Source of the DNA: DAITMV01 sp036834985
Lineage (GTDB): Bacteria > Pseudomonadota > Gammaproteobacteria > Burkholderiales > Burkholderiaceae_B
Assembly (NCBI GenBank): GCA_036834985.1
Contig: DAITMV010000005.1
Location: 1-47,326, forward strand
Length of the DNA stretch: 47,326 nucleotides
Direction: 5' to 3'
Positions 8,212-16,387 of the stretch are shown here, piece after piece; the first letter of the stretch is position 1, and each line of letters begins with the position of its first letter. Under the pieces are notes generated by a model. It was not told where the DNA came from, searched no databases, and saw nothing but the letters and a program-made list of their open reading frames with translations. A program made the translations under genes and the position numbers.

Positions 8212-9018
8212 TTAATTGAGCGACTTGCTAATCACAAGGCCCACGGCCTTGTCCGGGCTGGTATTTGAGCGGCCCGCCACATAGTAGCCCTGCAGCTTTA
8301 AATCACGATCAATCTTGTAAATACCCAACAGGCTCAACTCCTGCTGCGCATCCCTACCGCTTACCACTGGACGGCGGTAATCATATGCCACGCCCAGCGA
8401 GGTCTCGGGCGATAGGTTGTAACTTGACCCAATGGAGTAATAGGGCACATTATTAAAGCTCACACCGGCCGGGCTACCCATAAAGCGGTAACCAGCACTG
8501 CCAAATACATTCCATGGCCCGTCCACAGAAAATCCATCCAACTGCACGGCATAGTCTGTTTTGCCGGTGCCCAAGCCCTTGGTGTCATCGGCAGTGGGTA
8601 CTTTGACCTTGCCGATCAGATCAATCGCCGAGGTTTTTGTGGCGGACAAGGCATAGCTGGTGGACAACACCACATCGCCCAGACCGGAGGCCGAGCGACG
8701 CTGGGTCGCCGCATTGCGGGTCACAATCGGAGATGAATCGATGCCGCCAATCACGTTGGCAGGGCCTGTAATTTTCAGATAAGGCACTGTGACCTTGATG
8801 GATACATCACGACTGGCTTCGTACTTCAGAATGATCGGGATATACGTGATGTCGGTTGACACCGTTTGCCCATACTTACCGGTGCTATAGTCAAAGCCGG
8901 TACTCAAGGTCAACGGCAAACTATCCGCAGGAGCCGAAGTGGCCGCCTGTGCCGCAGAACCCATCAACCCGATGATGCACGTCATACCCAGAGCCACACA
9001 ACGCTTGAAGTTTGTCAT
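8212..9018 (-). CDS. Outer-membrane beta-barrel protein, putative transporter
   Basis: 268-residue secreted protein with a signal peptide (basic start, hydrophobic LGMTCIIGLMG, cleavage after AAQA at 25). The rest is alternating beta-strand sequence rich in Gly, Ser, Tyr and Thr and ends on a strand (AVGLVISKSLN). The SGLGDVVLS segment is common in the small 'transporter / MetA-pathway of phenol degradation' barrel families. The substrate is unknown. It is divergent from the metal-uptake cassette at 9193, so it might share its regulation, but no operator is recognisable. Converges with ubiX. Confidence 0.7.
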   Translation of the reverse strand: MTNFKRCVALGMTCIIGLMGSAAQAATSAPADSLPLTLSTGFDYSTGKYGQTVSTDITYIPIILKYEASRDVSIKVTVPYLKITGPANVIGGIDSSPIVTRNAATQRRSASGLGDVVLSTSYALSATKTSAIDLIGKVKVPTADDTKGLGTGKTDYAVQLDGFSVDGPWNVFGSAGYRFMGSPAGVSFNNVPYYSIGSSYNLSPETSLGVAYDYRRPVVSGRDAQQELSLLGIYKIDRDLKLQGYYVAGRSNTSPDKAVGLVISKSLN

Positions 9019-9192
9019 GTTTTATCTTTCTTATCGTATTGGTTTTTGTCTCACCGCCCGTCAGGTAGTGTAAGTTCACCCGAATGAAGTAAACGATCCC
9101 CAGTTTGGGTATACCGCAGCCCACGTTCGCGATGAATCATCCTGGATCCGACTGGCAGTATAATAGTGGGCTAACCCTCCGGGCAGGATCAT
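9019..9192. promoter_or_regulatory. Divergent promoter region of barrel gene and metal-uptake cassette
   Basis: 174-bp gap. A perfect TATAAT lies at 9159-9164 on the plus strand, about 29 nt before the TTG start at 9193; the -35 position is poor. I searched by eye for a Fur-like 19-bp inverted repeat and did not find one. Confidence 0.4.
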
Positions 9193-9567
9193 TTGGAAAC
9201 CAGCGCGTTCAAACTCGGCCACATCCGGCATCAGGCACTTGTATATGGCCTGATGGTGGTGCTCGCCTGGGCGCAGGTATTTTCGGCGCTGACCTGGGTT
9301 AAACAAGCCCCAGACAGCAGCATGGGCTGGATGACAGACATCTGCTACAGCCACGGCCCATACGGCGACACCACACAAAAATCGCCCCTAACCGATCACT
9401 GCCAATCCTGTCTGACAGCCTGTGGTTTGGCACCAGCCCCCAATCATGACGTACTGGGCAGCTGGGCTCAGGCACTGAGTCACGAACGGCCTGTTGTATT
9501 TTCGAAGTACATCACCCGCTTTACCCTATCTCGCCCACACGGGCACGCGCCACCCCTCTTCGCCTGA
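9193..9567 (+). CDS. DUF2946-family small membrane/periplasmic protein
   Basis: 124 residues: a short cytoplasmic start, one membrane segment (about 17-34, LVYGLMVVLAWAQVFSALTW), then a periplasmic part with ICYSHGP (Cys51, His54) and DHCQSCLTAC (His69, Cys70, Cys73, Cys77). This Cys/His arrangement is the mark of DUF2946 proteins, which often precede TonB-dependent metal (frequently copper) receptors. A metal-binding role is inferred from residues and context. The start is TTG at 9193 with CAGGA just upstream; no ATG precedes the membrane segment. The next gene is 61 nt downstream on the same strand. Confidence 0.7.
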   Translation: METSAFKLGHIRHQALVYGLMVVLAWAQVFSALTWVKQAPDSSMGWMTDICYSHGPYGDTTQKSPLTDHCQSCLTACGLAPAPNHDVLGSWAQALSHERPVVFSKYITRFTLSRPHGHAPPLFA

Positions 9568-9628
9568 CATGTAACGTACTGCCACCACGCCCGGCCGCTA
9601 CTGTTCTGGTCTGCGTGGTCGTTTAGCG

Positions 9629-11722
9629 ATGCCACACGCATCGCAACAACCCTTGTCACGAAGACTTTCCATGGATATTTTGTTACCCATGGTGCTGGCT
9701 GCCGCCAACACCGCAACGCCCGCTCCCTCTGTCAACCCTACGACGCTACCGGATGTCAACATCACGGCCGCCACGGAGCCCGTCAAAGGCTTGACGCAAC
9801 CATCCGCCAGCGCCGCGCGCGACAAACTATCGACCGTACCCGGCGGCACCCAAGTCATCGAAACCTCCACCTTCAGCGAAGGACGGGTGTCCACCTTAAG
9901 CGATGCCTTGGGCTTGGCGGCAGGCGTTTTTATACAGCCCCGCTTTGGTGCCGAGGAGTCACGCCTGTCCATCCGGGGATCCGGCATACAGCGCACGTTC
10001 CATGGCCGTGGTATCCGTTTGCTGCAAGACGGCATCCCCGTGAACTTGGCCGACGGCAGTTTCGACTTTCAGGTCACCGAGCCGCTGGCGACGCAATACA
10101 TCGAAGTACTGCGGGGAGCGAATGGCTTTGGCTACGGAGCCGCCAACCTGGGGGGCGTGGTCAACTACATGAGCGAAACAGGCTTGACGGCGCCCAAGGC
10201 ATCGGCCCGCATCGAGGCGGGCAGCTACGGTTACCTCCGACTGCAAGCTCAGGGCGCGTTTAATACCGGCACAACCGATGGCTACGCCACCATCACGCAG
10301 TATCAGCAAAACGGCTTTCGTGAGCACGCCAGACAAGATTCGGCCAAAGGCATCGCCAACCTGGGTTTTCAGATCAACCCGGATATCGAAACCCGCTTTT
10401 TTGTGACCAGCGTCCGCAGCAACTCGGATTTGCCCGGCAACCTGACATATCAGCAGTTGCGCGACAACCCCCGCCAGGCCAACGCCACCAGTCTGCGCTT
10501 GGATCAAAAGCGTGACTTTGACATCGACCGCCTGTCCAACCGCACCGTCATGCGCGTTGGCGGTGGCCTGTTGGATATGTCAGCCTATGGCAGCTTTAAA
10601 AAGCTGTTTCACCCCATTACGCCTTGGATTGAACAAGACAACAAGGATTGGGGAGCCGCCGTTCGCTACAGCGTTGACACAACGGTATTCGGCACGCCCT
10701 CCACCGTCAATACGGGGATCAGCCCCTACAAAGGCATCACCCGCCAAAAGCAATTTGCGCGCGCCAGCGCTCCGGTTGCTGGCTTGGTCAAAGGCGCACA
10801 GACCGACGATTCGGTACAAACCGCCGATGGCTATGACACCTTTGCTGAGCTGCAAACACACTGGACCTCTCAATGGACCAGCATCGCCGGGCTGCAATAC
10901 AGCAAAAGCACCCGCAAGGTGGACGACCTCCTGCCCACCGTTGGTACCCCGCCAGACGCCAGCTACGCACGCAACTTTTCGCGCTACAGCCCACGTGTCG
11001 GCGCCCTGTACCGCGCCAGCCCCACCATGACCCTGTACGGCAACCTGTCAGGCAGCTTTGAACCCCCGTCTTTCTCCGAACTGGGTGCCAACTCGACCCC
11101 CACCGCCAATAACCGGGCCCAACGCGCCACCACGCTTGAGTTGGGTACGCGGGGCCAACAGGCCGGCTACGACTGGGATGTTGCGGTGTACTACGCCCGT
11201 GTCAAGGACGAACTGCTCACGCTCAACACGGACGTACCCAACGTCACCGCCACCATCAACGCCAACAACACGCGTCACCTGGGTATTGAAGCGGCCTTCG
11301 CCAAAGACTGGGGCCAAGGGTGGAGCAGCCGCCACAGCGCCTTGCTTAACCGGTTTGAATTTGATGGCGACCCGGTCTTTGGCAACAATAAACTCGCAGG
11401 GCTACCCACCGCTTCGGTACGCAGCACCCTGCAAAAAGCCATCAGCCCTACACTACGGGTCGCCGTATCGCTCGAAGCGGCCAACCCCACACCGGTTGAC
11501 ATGGCCAACACGCTCTACGCACCGGGCTACGGCATTGTAGGCGCGCGCCTTAGCGGCGATTACGATCGCACCGTCAGTTGGTTTGTGGACCTGAGAAATC
11601 TGGCCAATCGGCGCTACGCCGCTACCACCGGCGTCATCAACAACGCGGGGGGTACCGACCAAGCACAGTTTTTACCTGGCGACGGCCGCAGTGCCTACAC
11701 CGGGCTGACCGTCCGCTTTTAA
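9629..11722 (+). CDS. TonB-dependent outer-membrane receptor
   Basis: 697-residue receptor for energised uptake across the outer membrane. The N-terminus is signal-like (SRRLS, then MDILLPMVLAAA). A TonB-box-like strand LPDVNITA is followed by a plug domain (about 70-185: LSIRGSGIQ, RLLQDGIPV, FGYGAANLGGVVN) and a 22-strand-type barrel. The last residue is Phe in YTGLTVRF, as expected for Bam-dependent insertion. The plug wording RGSGIQRTFHGRGIRLLQDG is nearest in my memory to FecA/YncD-like receptors. There are no Cys/Met clusters that would point to copper. The neighbours (DUF2946 and PepSY) suggest a metal or metal-chelate ligand. An ATG at 9671 is an alternative start that would shorten the signal region. 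Confidence 0.9.
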   Translation: MPHASQQPLSRRLSMDILLPMVLAAANTATPAPSVNPTTLPDVNITAATEPVKGLTQPSASAARDKLSTVPGGTQVIETSTFSEGRVSTLSDALGLAAGVFIQPRFGAEESRLSIRGSGIQRTFHGRGIRLLQDGIPVNLADGSFDFQVTEPLATQYIEVLRGANGFGYGAANLGGVVNYMSETGLTAPKASARIEAGSYGYLRLQAQGAFNTGTTDGYATITQYQQNGFREHARQDSAKGIANLGFQINPDIETRFFVTSVRSNSDLPGNLTYQQLRDNPRQANATSLRLDQKRDFDIDRLSNRTVMRVGGGLLDMSAYGSFKKLFHPITPWIEQDNKDWGAAVRYSVDTTVFGTPSTVNTGISPYKGITRQKQFARASAPVAGLVKGAQTDDSVQTADGYDTFAELQTHWTSQWTSIAGLQYSKSTRKVDDLLPTVGTPPDASYARNFSRYSPRVGALYRASPTMTLYGNLSGSFEPPSFSELGANSTPTANNRAQRATTLELGTRGQQAGYDWDVAVYYARVKDELLTLNTDVPNVTATINANNTRHLGIEAAFAKDWGQGWSSRHSALLNRFEFDGDPVFGNNKLAGLPTASVRSTLQKAISPTLRVAVSLEAANPTPVDMANTLYAPGYGIVGARLSGDYDRTVSWFVDLRNLANRRYAATTGVINNAGGTDQAQFLPGDGRSAYTGLTVRF

Positions 11723-11739
11723 ACCAGGAGAGCTGCGAT

Positions 11740-12567
11740 ATGAAGCATTTGATTCGATGGCATCGAGGCCTCGCCTTGGGGGTGGCCTGTGTCTGCATGC
11801 TCTGGATGCTCAGCGGGCTGTTACATCCCATCCTTTCACGCATGGGGCCCGATCTGACTCCGGTTGACCACTGGGTCGACTCCACAGAACCCGCCGTACA
11901 AGCCAGCCTCGCGCTGATCGACGATCGCATCGCCCAGTACCCAGTGGCGGTGACCCGGGTGAATGCGTTTAGTGATGAGTATCAGGCGTTTCAAAAGGTG
12001 CTGCCTGTATGGCGGGTGGCCTTTGAGGACCCTGCCCACACCCGGGTGATGGTTGCGGTCAACAGCGGTCGCGTGATGTCTGCCACCAACGAGAACAAAC
12101 TCACCGCCACCGCCTTGTTTAAAGCGCTGCACACATGGTCTGTCCCGATCCTCGGTGGCGCCGAGATACCACAAACCATGACAACAACACTCAAGACGAT
12201 CGCGATTGTTGCAGTTGACCTGAGCCTGATGGCGGGCCTGGGGTTGTTGATCATGCGACGATACAAAGGTCTGCCCAGCGGTCGAAACCGACTGCGAATG
12301 TGGCATCGGCGGCTGGGGCTGGTGGTGATCACCCCGTTTTTGGCCTTCAGCCTGAGCGGTACCTTGCATCTGTACAAAAATGAGCTACCCACCCACCTTA
12401 GACCCACCGAACAATGGGTGTTTAACACCCTCCACAAATGGCGATTTGCCGATTCGCTGGGCAAAACCACCCGTGACCTGTTGCAAGCCAGCGCAGTGCT
12501 CGCCTGTGGTGCGGTGGTCTTGATCGGGTTGCAACAAAGAAAAAGGCAGCAACTTTACCCTCAATGA
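11740..12567 (+). CDS. PepSY-domain inner-membrane protein
   Basis: 275-residue membrane protein with about four hydrophobic segments (near 10-30, 145-165, 187-205 and 245-263) and a periplasmic PepSY-like region between the first two (VWRVAFEDPAHTRVMVAVNSG). Two similar motifs, WHRGLALG at the first helix and WHRRLGLVV at the third, are typical of PepSY_TM proteins, some of which reduce or take up iron from siderophores. The start at 11740 has CAGGAGAG upstream. It follows the receptor by 17 nt, so it is co-transcribed and probably acts on the imported metal complex at the inner membrane; this role is inferred. Confidence 0.8.
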   Translation: MKHLIRWHRGLALGVACVCMLWMLSGLLHPILSRMGPDLTPVDHWVDSTEPAVQASLALIDDRIAQYPVAVTRVNAFSDEYQAFQKVLPVWRVAFEDPAHTRVMVAVNSGRVMSATNENKLTATALFKALHTWSVPILGGAEIPQTMTTTLKTIAIVAVDLSLMAGLGLLIMRRYKGLPSGRNRLRMWHRRLGLVVITPFLAFSLSGTLHLYKNELPTHLRPTEQWVFNTLHKWRFADSLGKTTRDLLQASAVLACGAVVLIGLQQRKRQQLYPQ

Positions 12568-12636
12568 TTCAGATGGGCACGCGTCACAAAAATCTACAAT
12601 GTGTTTACGATTGATGTAAACCGCCAAGGAATCCGC

Positions 12637-12891
12637 ATGACCGAACAGGAACTCGAAGTCGTCAAGCTCAAGCTACGTTTAGAAGCCGTGTCTGTCTTGA
12701 CGGTCAACATGTACCGCTTGATGGCACAAAGCTCATCACAACTGAATTTCAATATCCGTAACAGCCTGCGGCAAATTGAAGACGATCATGCCAATGTGGT
12801 GTTCGCCTCGATGAAGCCCGAGTACTCAGACATGCTGGCCGGTGAATATGAGGATGCCTTAAAAGGCTTGATTGAGAGTATTTTGAAGTAA
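12637..12891 (+). CDS. Small helical protein of unknown function
   Basis: 84 residues, predicted fully helical and acidic, e.g. 'EQELEVVKLKLRLEAVS' and 'YEDALKGLIESILK'. No membrane segment, signal or known motif; I do not recognise it. The start at 12637 has AAGGA 6 nt upstream, whereas the in-frame GTG at 12601 has none. It ends 40 nt before the hairpin terminator at 12932, which supports it as a transcribed gene. Confidence 0.65.
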   Translation: MTEQELEVVKLKLRLEAVSVLTVNMYRLMAQSSSQLNFNIRNSLRQIEDDHANVVFASMKPEYSDMLAGEYEDALKGLIESILK

Positions 12892-12931
12892 GTGATCCAC
12901 AACGCAGCGCACCAGGACAAAATCCCCATGC

Positions 12932-12966
12932 AAAAAGCCCACAACGATCACGCTGTGGGCTTTTTT
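12932..12966. terminator. Bidirectional Rho-independent terminator
   Basis: Stem GCCCACA (12937-12943) with TGTGGGC (12954-12960), flanked by A5 on the left and T6 on the right that extend the stem. It has a U-run on both strands. It serves the 84-aa gene on the plus strand and the tRNA-Thr transcript on the minus strand. Confidence 0.85.
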
Positions 12967-12971
12967 ATATG

Positions 12972-13047
12972 TGGTGCCGCCTGTCGGATTCGAACTGACG
13001 ACCTACTGATTACAAATCAGTTGCTCTACCAACTGAGCTAAGGCGGC
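12972..13047 (-). tRNA. thrT: tRNA-Thr, anticodon TGT
   Basis: 76 nt including an encoded CCA. Acceptor arms GCCGCCT/AGGCGGC with discriminator A, D-arm TTAGCTCAGTTGGTAGAGCA, anticodon loop TTTGTAA in an ACTGA/TCAGT stem, and T-loop GTTCGAATCC. It reads ACA-type threonine codons. Its 5' end lies 8 nt after the sspB stop codon on the same strand. The gene symbol is only a customary one. Confidence 0.95.
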
Positions 13048-13055
13048 AAAGACCG

Positions 13056-13619
13056 CTATTTTATCCTAGTTAAACGCGGTTTGCTCGGTGGACTGTCCGG
13101 TGAAGGCTTCTCTGGATCCTCCAGTGACGCTTTTTTACCACTGTCAGTCTGTGAACCATCCGTTGGATCGCTGCGGGCTACATTAAGCACAGACCGCAGG
13201 CCCTTTTCAACGGCAGGTGCACCTGCGTCAGCCTGCAGGCCTGCGTCAGGCGCATCCACCCCTTCAAAAGGCTCTGCACCCTCTGAGCCCGGAGCCAAGC
13301 CCAATGGCTTGGGTATGTCAAACGCCATGCCATGCCCGGTTTCCTTGGCGTAAATGGCGCTGACATTGTCCACGGGTACTGACAACTCCCTGGCCCGCCC
13401 ACCAAAGCGGGCCTGAAAGCCGATCCACTCGTTGCCCATTTGCAAACCGTTGGTCGCCAAGGGAGAGATGTTTAAAACAATCTCGCCGTTTTTTACAAAC
13501 TCACGTGGCACCACAGTTTTGGAGTCCACACTGACGGCTAAATACGGGGTGTAACCATTATCATTACACCACTCGTAGATAGCGCGGATCAGGTACGGCT
13601 TTGTGGATGTTTCAGACAC
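13056..13619 (-). CDS. sspB: SspB, ClpXP specificity-enhancing adaptor
   Basis: Adaptor that binds ssrA-tagged proteins and delivers them to ClpXP. 187 residues: a substrate-binding domain (about 1-110: PYLIRAIYEWCNDNGYTPYL, VLNISPLATNGL, FQARFGGRARELSVPV), then about 70 flexible residues rich in Ser, Pro, Asp and Ala, ending PRLTRIK. That tail resembles the ClpX-docking end of E. coli SspB (LRVVK). The start is GTG at 13619 with AGGAA upstream. It follows sspA by 12 nt. Confidence 0.95.
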   Translation of the reverse strand: MSETSTKPYLIRAIYEWCNDNGYTPYLAVSVDSKTVVPREFVKNGEIVLNISPLATNGLQMGNEWIGFQARFGGRARELSVPVDNVSAIYAKETGHGMAFDIPKPLGLAPGSEGAEPFEGVDAPDAGLQADAGAPAVEKGLRSVLNVARSDPTDGSQTDSGKKASLEDPEKPSPDSPPSKPRLTRIK

Positions 13620-13631
13620 AAGCGGTTCCTA

Positions 13632-14234
13632 TCAACGACGCATTACTTTTTCAGACGGAGTCAGCGCTTCAATGAAGGCTGGTTTGGAGAAAATACGCTC
13701 GGCGTACTTCATCAAGGGCGCGGCAGTTTTGGGCAACTCAATACCGTAATGGTCCAGACGCCACAACAAGGGGGCCAAGGCCACGTCCAGCATGGAGAAT
13801 TCTTCACCCAGCATGAATTTGTTTTTGGTAAATACTGGCGACAACTGCGTCAGTTGATCACGAATGGCCTGACGGGCCTTTTCCATTGCCTTGGGGTTAC
13901 CGGCTTTTTCCAGCACACAGACATGCACAAACAGTTCACGTTCAAAATTGAACAGGAACAGACGGGCACGGGCACGCATCACCGGATCAGCGGGCATCAG
14001 CTGAGGATGTGGAAAACGCTCATCAATGTATTCGTTGATGATGTTCGATTCGTAAAGAATCAGATCACGCTCGACCAGAATAGGCACCTGACCATAGGGG
14101 CTCATCACCGCTAGATCATCGGGTTTGTTAAAGAGGTCGACATCCTTGATCTCGAAGTCCATGCCTTTTTCGAATAAAACAAAGCGGCAGCGCTGCGAGA
14201 AGGGACAGGTCGTTCCGGAATAAAGCACCATCAT
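13632..14234 (-). CDS. sspA: SspA, stringent starvation protein A (GST fold)
   Basis: 200-residue glutathione-transferase-like protein that binds RNA polymerase and affects stress transcription in related bacteria. The thioredoxin-like N-terminus MMVLYSGTTCPFSQRCR, the cis-Pro region GQVPILVERD and YESNIINEYIDERFPHPQLMP are all typical. I choose ATG at 14234 because the family begins there; a GTG at 14246 in frame would add four residues. First gene of sspA-sspB, just after the bc1 terminator. Confidence 0.95.
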   Translation of the reverse strand: MMVLYSGTTCPFSQRCRFVLFEKGMDFEIKDVDLFNKPDDLAVMSPYGQVPILVERDLILYESNIINEYIDERFPHPQLMPADPVMRARARLFLFNFERELFVHVCVLEKAGNPKAMEKARQAIRDQLTQLSPVFTKNKFMLGEEFSMLDVALAPLLWRLDHYGIELPKTAAPLMKYAERIFSKPAFIEALTPSEKVMRR

Positions 14235-14251
14235 GGTTGGACACACCTTAA

Positions 14252-14288
14252 ACGAAAAACGGCCGAGGCGCTTAATTGCGCCTCAGCC
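14252..14288 (-). terminator. Rho-independent terminator of the petABC operon
   Basis: On the minus strand an 11-bp stem with one G-U pair: GGCTGAGGCGC (14288-14278) with GCGCCTCGGCC (14271-14261), loop AATTAA, followed by GTTTTTCG. It lies 21 nt beyond the petC stop and just before sspA, and separates the two operons. Confidence 0.85.
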
Positions 14289-14309
14289 TCAGGATTGGAC
14301 AAACAGAAC

Positions 14310-15065
14310 TTACTTGACGTCTTTCCAATACGCCGCATTCAGACGCCATGCAATGACGGTGAACAGCGACAGGAAAATCAGGACAATGACACCCAGCTTG
14401 ACGCGTACTGGCTTGGCAGGTTCGCTCATGTACACGAGGAACGACACCAGATCGGCAACGGATTTATCGAACTCAGCCGCAGACAGGGTACCTGGGGTGA
14501 CTTGCTCGAACTTTTCGAACTTGTGAACGCTCTTGGACGGATCGTGGTGATCTTTTTCCTCCACAAATACGGCCTTGTGCACGCCCTGCAGCTCCCACAA
14601 CACATTGGGCATGCCCACATTGGGGAACGCCATGTTGTTCCAGCCTGTAGCCCGCGTCTCATCGCGGTAGTAGGTGCGCAGATAGGTGTACAGGTAATCA
14701 GCACCTGGACCTGCTTCCGACGACTTGGCGCGTGCAATCACGGACAAATCAGGGGGCACGGCACCAAACCACTCCTTGGCATCCTTTTTGGTCATCGCCG
14801 AGGTCATGGTTTCACCCACTTTGTCGGTTGTGAACAGCAGGTTTTTCTTGATCTGCTCTTCAGTCAGACCAATGTCGCGCAGGCGGTTATAGCGCATGGA
14901 CGACGCGCTGTGGCAGTTCAAGCAGTAGTTCACGAACAGCTTGGCGCCATTTTGCAAGGCCGCCATGTCATTGGTGAGGTCAGGTGCACGATCCAGCGGA
15001 AACTCCCCACCGTTCGCAAAGACCAGGCTGGGTAACAGGGCCAGGATGGCTAATAATTTTTTCAT
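14310..15065 (-). CDS. petC: Cytochrome c1 of the bc1 complex
   Basis: Membrane-anchored c-type cytochrome that carries electrons from the Rieske protein to soluble cytochrome c. 251 residues: signal peptide (LLAILALLPSLVFA), heme site CLNCH (Cys48, Cys51, His52), the probable axial Met in NMAFPNVGMP, and a C-terminal anchor (about 225-242, VIVLIFLSLFTVIAWRL). Last gene of the petA-petB-petC operon on the minus strand, followed by a hairpin terminator. Confidence 0.97.
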   Translation of the reverse strand: MKKLLAILALLPSLVFANGGEFPLDRAPDLTNDMAALQNGAKLFVNYCLNCHSASSMRYNRLRDIGLTEEQIKKNLLFTTDKVGETMTSAMTKKDAKEWFGAVPPDLSVIARAKSSEAGPGADYLYTYLRTYYRDETRATGWNNMAFPNVGMPNVLWELQGVHKAVFVEEKDHHDPSKSVHKFEKFEQVTPGTLSAAEFDKSVADLVSFLVYMSEPAKPVRVKLGVIVLIFLSLFTVIAWRLNAAYWKDVK

Positions 15066-15092
15066 TCAATGATCCTTTTTTACCGTCCGGGC

Positions 15093-16358
15093 TCAGTGCG
15101 CTGCAAACACAACGCGGTCTGGAACACGCTTGAATTCGCCCATCTGCGACCACACCGGCATCGCCAGGAAAAAGCCGAAGTAAATCAGCGAGCAAACCTG
15201 CGACACCACTTCACCGATCGGTGACGGAGGCTGTGTACCCAGGTAACCGAGAATCACAAACGCCACGATGAAGATGCCATATATCACTTTGTGTGACGCA
15301 GGACGGTAGCGGATGGATTTGACCGGGCTCTTGTCCAGCCAAGGCAAGAAGAACAGGATCACAACCGCCAAGCCCATAAAAATCACACCCCACAACTTGG
15401 CGTCCAGCCAGAAGAAGTTAAATGTGTTGGCACGCAGAATCGAGTAGAACGGTGTGAAATACCAGACCGGTGCAATGTGCGGAGGGGTCTTGAACGGATC
15501 AGCCGGGATGAAGTTGTTGTACTCGAGGAAGTAGCCGCCCATCTCGGGGGTGAAGAACACAATCGCTGTGAAAATCATCAGGAATACCGATACGCCGAGA
15601 ATATCGTGCACGGTGTAGTACGGATGGAACGGGATACCGTCCAGAGGGATGCCGTTGGCGTCCTTTTTCTCTTTGATTTCAACGCCGTCCGGGTTGTTTG
15701 AACCCACTTCGTGCAGCGCCACCAGGTGAGCAGCCACCAGGCCCAGCAACACCAGAGGAATGGCAATCACATGGAACGAGAAGAAGCGGTTCAATGTCGC
15801 GTCAGACACCACATAGTCGCCACGGATCATGATCGCCAGATCAGGACCAATCACAGGAATGGCCGAGAACAGGTTCACAATCACCTGCGCGCCCCAGTAG
15901 GACATCTGGCCCCACGGCAAGAGGTAGCCCATGAAGGCTTCGCCCATCAGACACAGAAAAATCGCCACGCCGAAAATCCACACCAGCTCACGAGGCTTGC
16001 GGTACGAACCGTACAGCAGCCCGCGCATCATGTGCATATACACAACCACAAAGAACATGGACGCGCCTGTGGAGTGCATGTAGCGCACCAGCCAGCCCCA
16101 AGGCACATCACGCATGATGTACTCAACCGACTGGAACGCACGCTCTGCGTCCGGCTTGTAGTGCATGACCAGAAAAATGCCGGTCACAATCTGGATCACC
16201 AGTACCAACAAGGCCAAGGAGCCGAAGAAGTACCAGAAGTTAAAGTTTTTCGGAGCGTAGTACTCTGACAAGTGGGCTTTATAGGTGGCGGTCAACGGAA
16301 AACGTTGATCAATCCAACCCAATACGCCAGTTGTTTCTACTTTTTTGTCCGCAGCCAT
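15093..16358 (-). CDS. petB: Cytochrome b of the bc1 complex
   Basis: Core membrane subunit with two b hemes and the two quinone sites. 421 residues, eight helices. The four heme ligands are visible as His95 and His109 (RYMHSTGAS, VYMHMMRG) and His196 and His211 (FSFHVIAI, VAAHLVALH), with the usual spacing. The Qo-site PEWY motif appears as APVWYFTPFYSILR, i.e. PVWY. The protein is full length (b plus subunit IV fused, as in proteobacteria). Confidence 0.98.
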   Translation of the reverse strand: MAADKKVETTGVLGWIDQRFPLTATYKAHLSEYYAPKNFNFWYFFGSLALLVLVIQIVTGIFLVMHYKPDAERAFQSVEYIMRDVPWGWLVRYMHSTGASMFFVVVYMHMMRGLLYGSYRKPRELVWIFGVAIFLCLMGEAFMGYLLPWGQMSYWGAQVIVNLFSAIPVIGPDLAIMIRGDYVVSDATLNRFFSFHVIAIPLVLLGLVAAHLVALHEVGSNNPDGVEIKEKKDANGIPLDGIPFHPYYTVHDILGVSVFLMIFTAIVFFTPEMGGYFLEYNNFIPADPFKTPPHIAPVWYFTPFYSILRANTFNFFWLDAKLWGVIFMGLAVVILFFLPWLDKSPVKSIRYRPASHKVIYGIFIVAFVILGYLGTQPPSPIGEVVSQVCSLIYFGFFLAMPVWSQMGEFKRVPDRVVFAAH

Positions 16359-16387
16359 GTAATGCCTCGCTTCTCGAACGTTGACGC

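Noticed and set aside
12972..13047. Integration site at tRNA-Thr
   Set aside because: No integrase, no direct repeat of the tRNA end and ordinary housekeeping genes on both sides.
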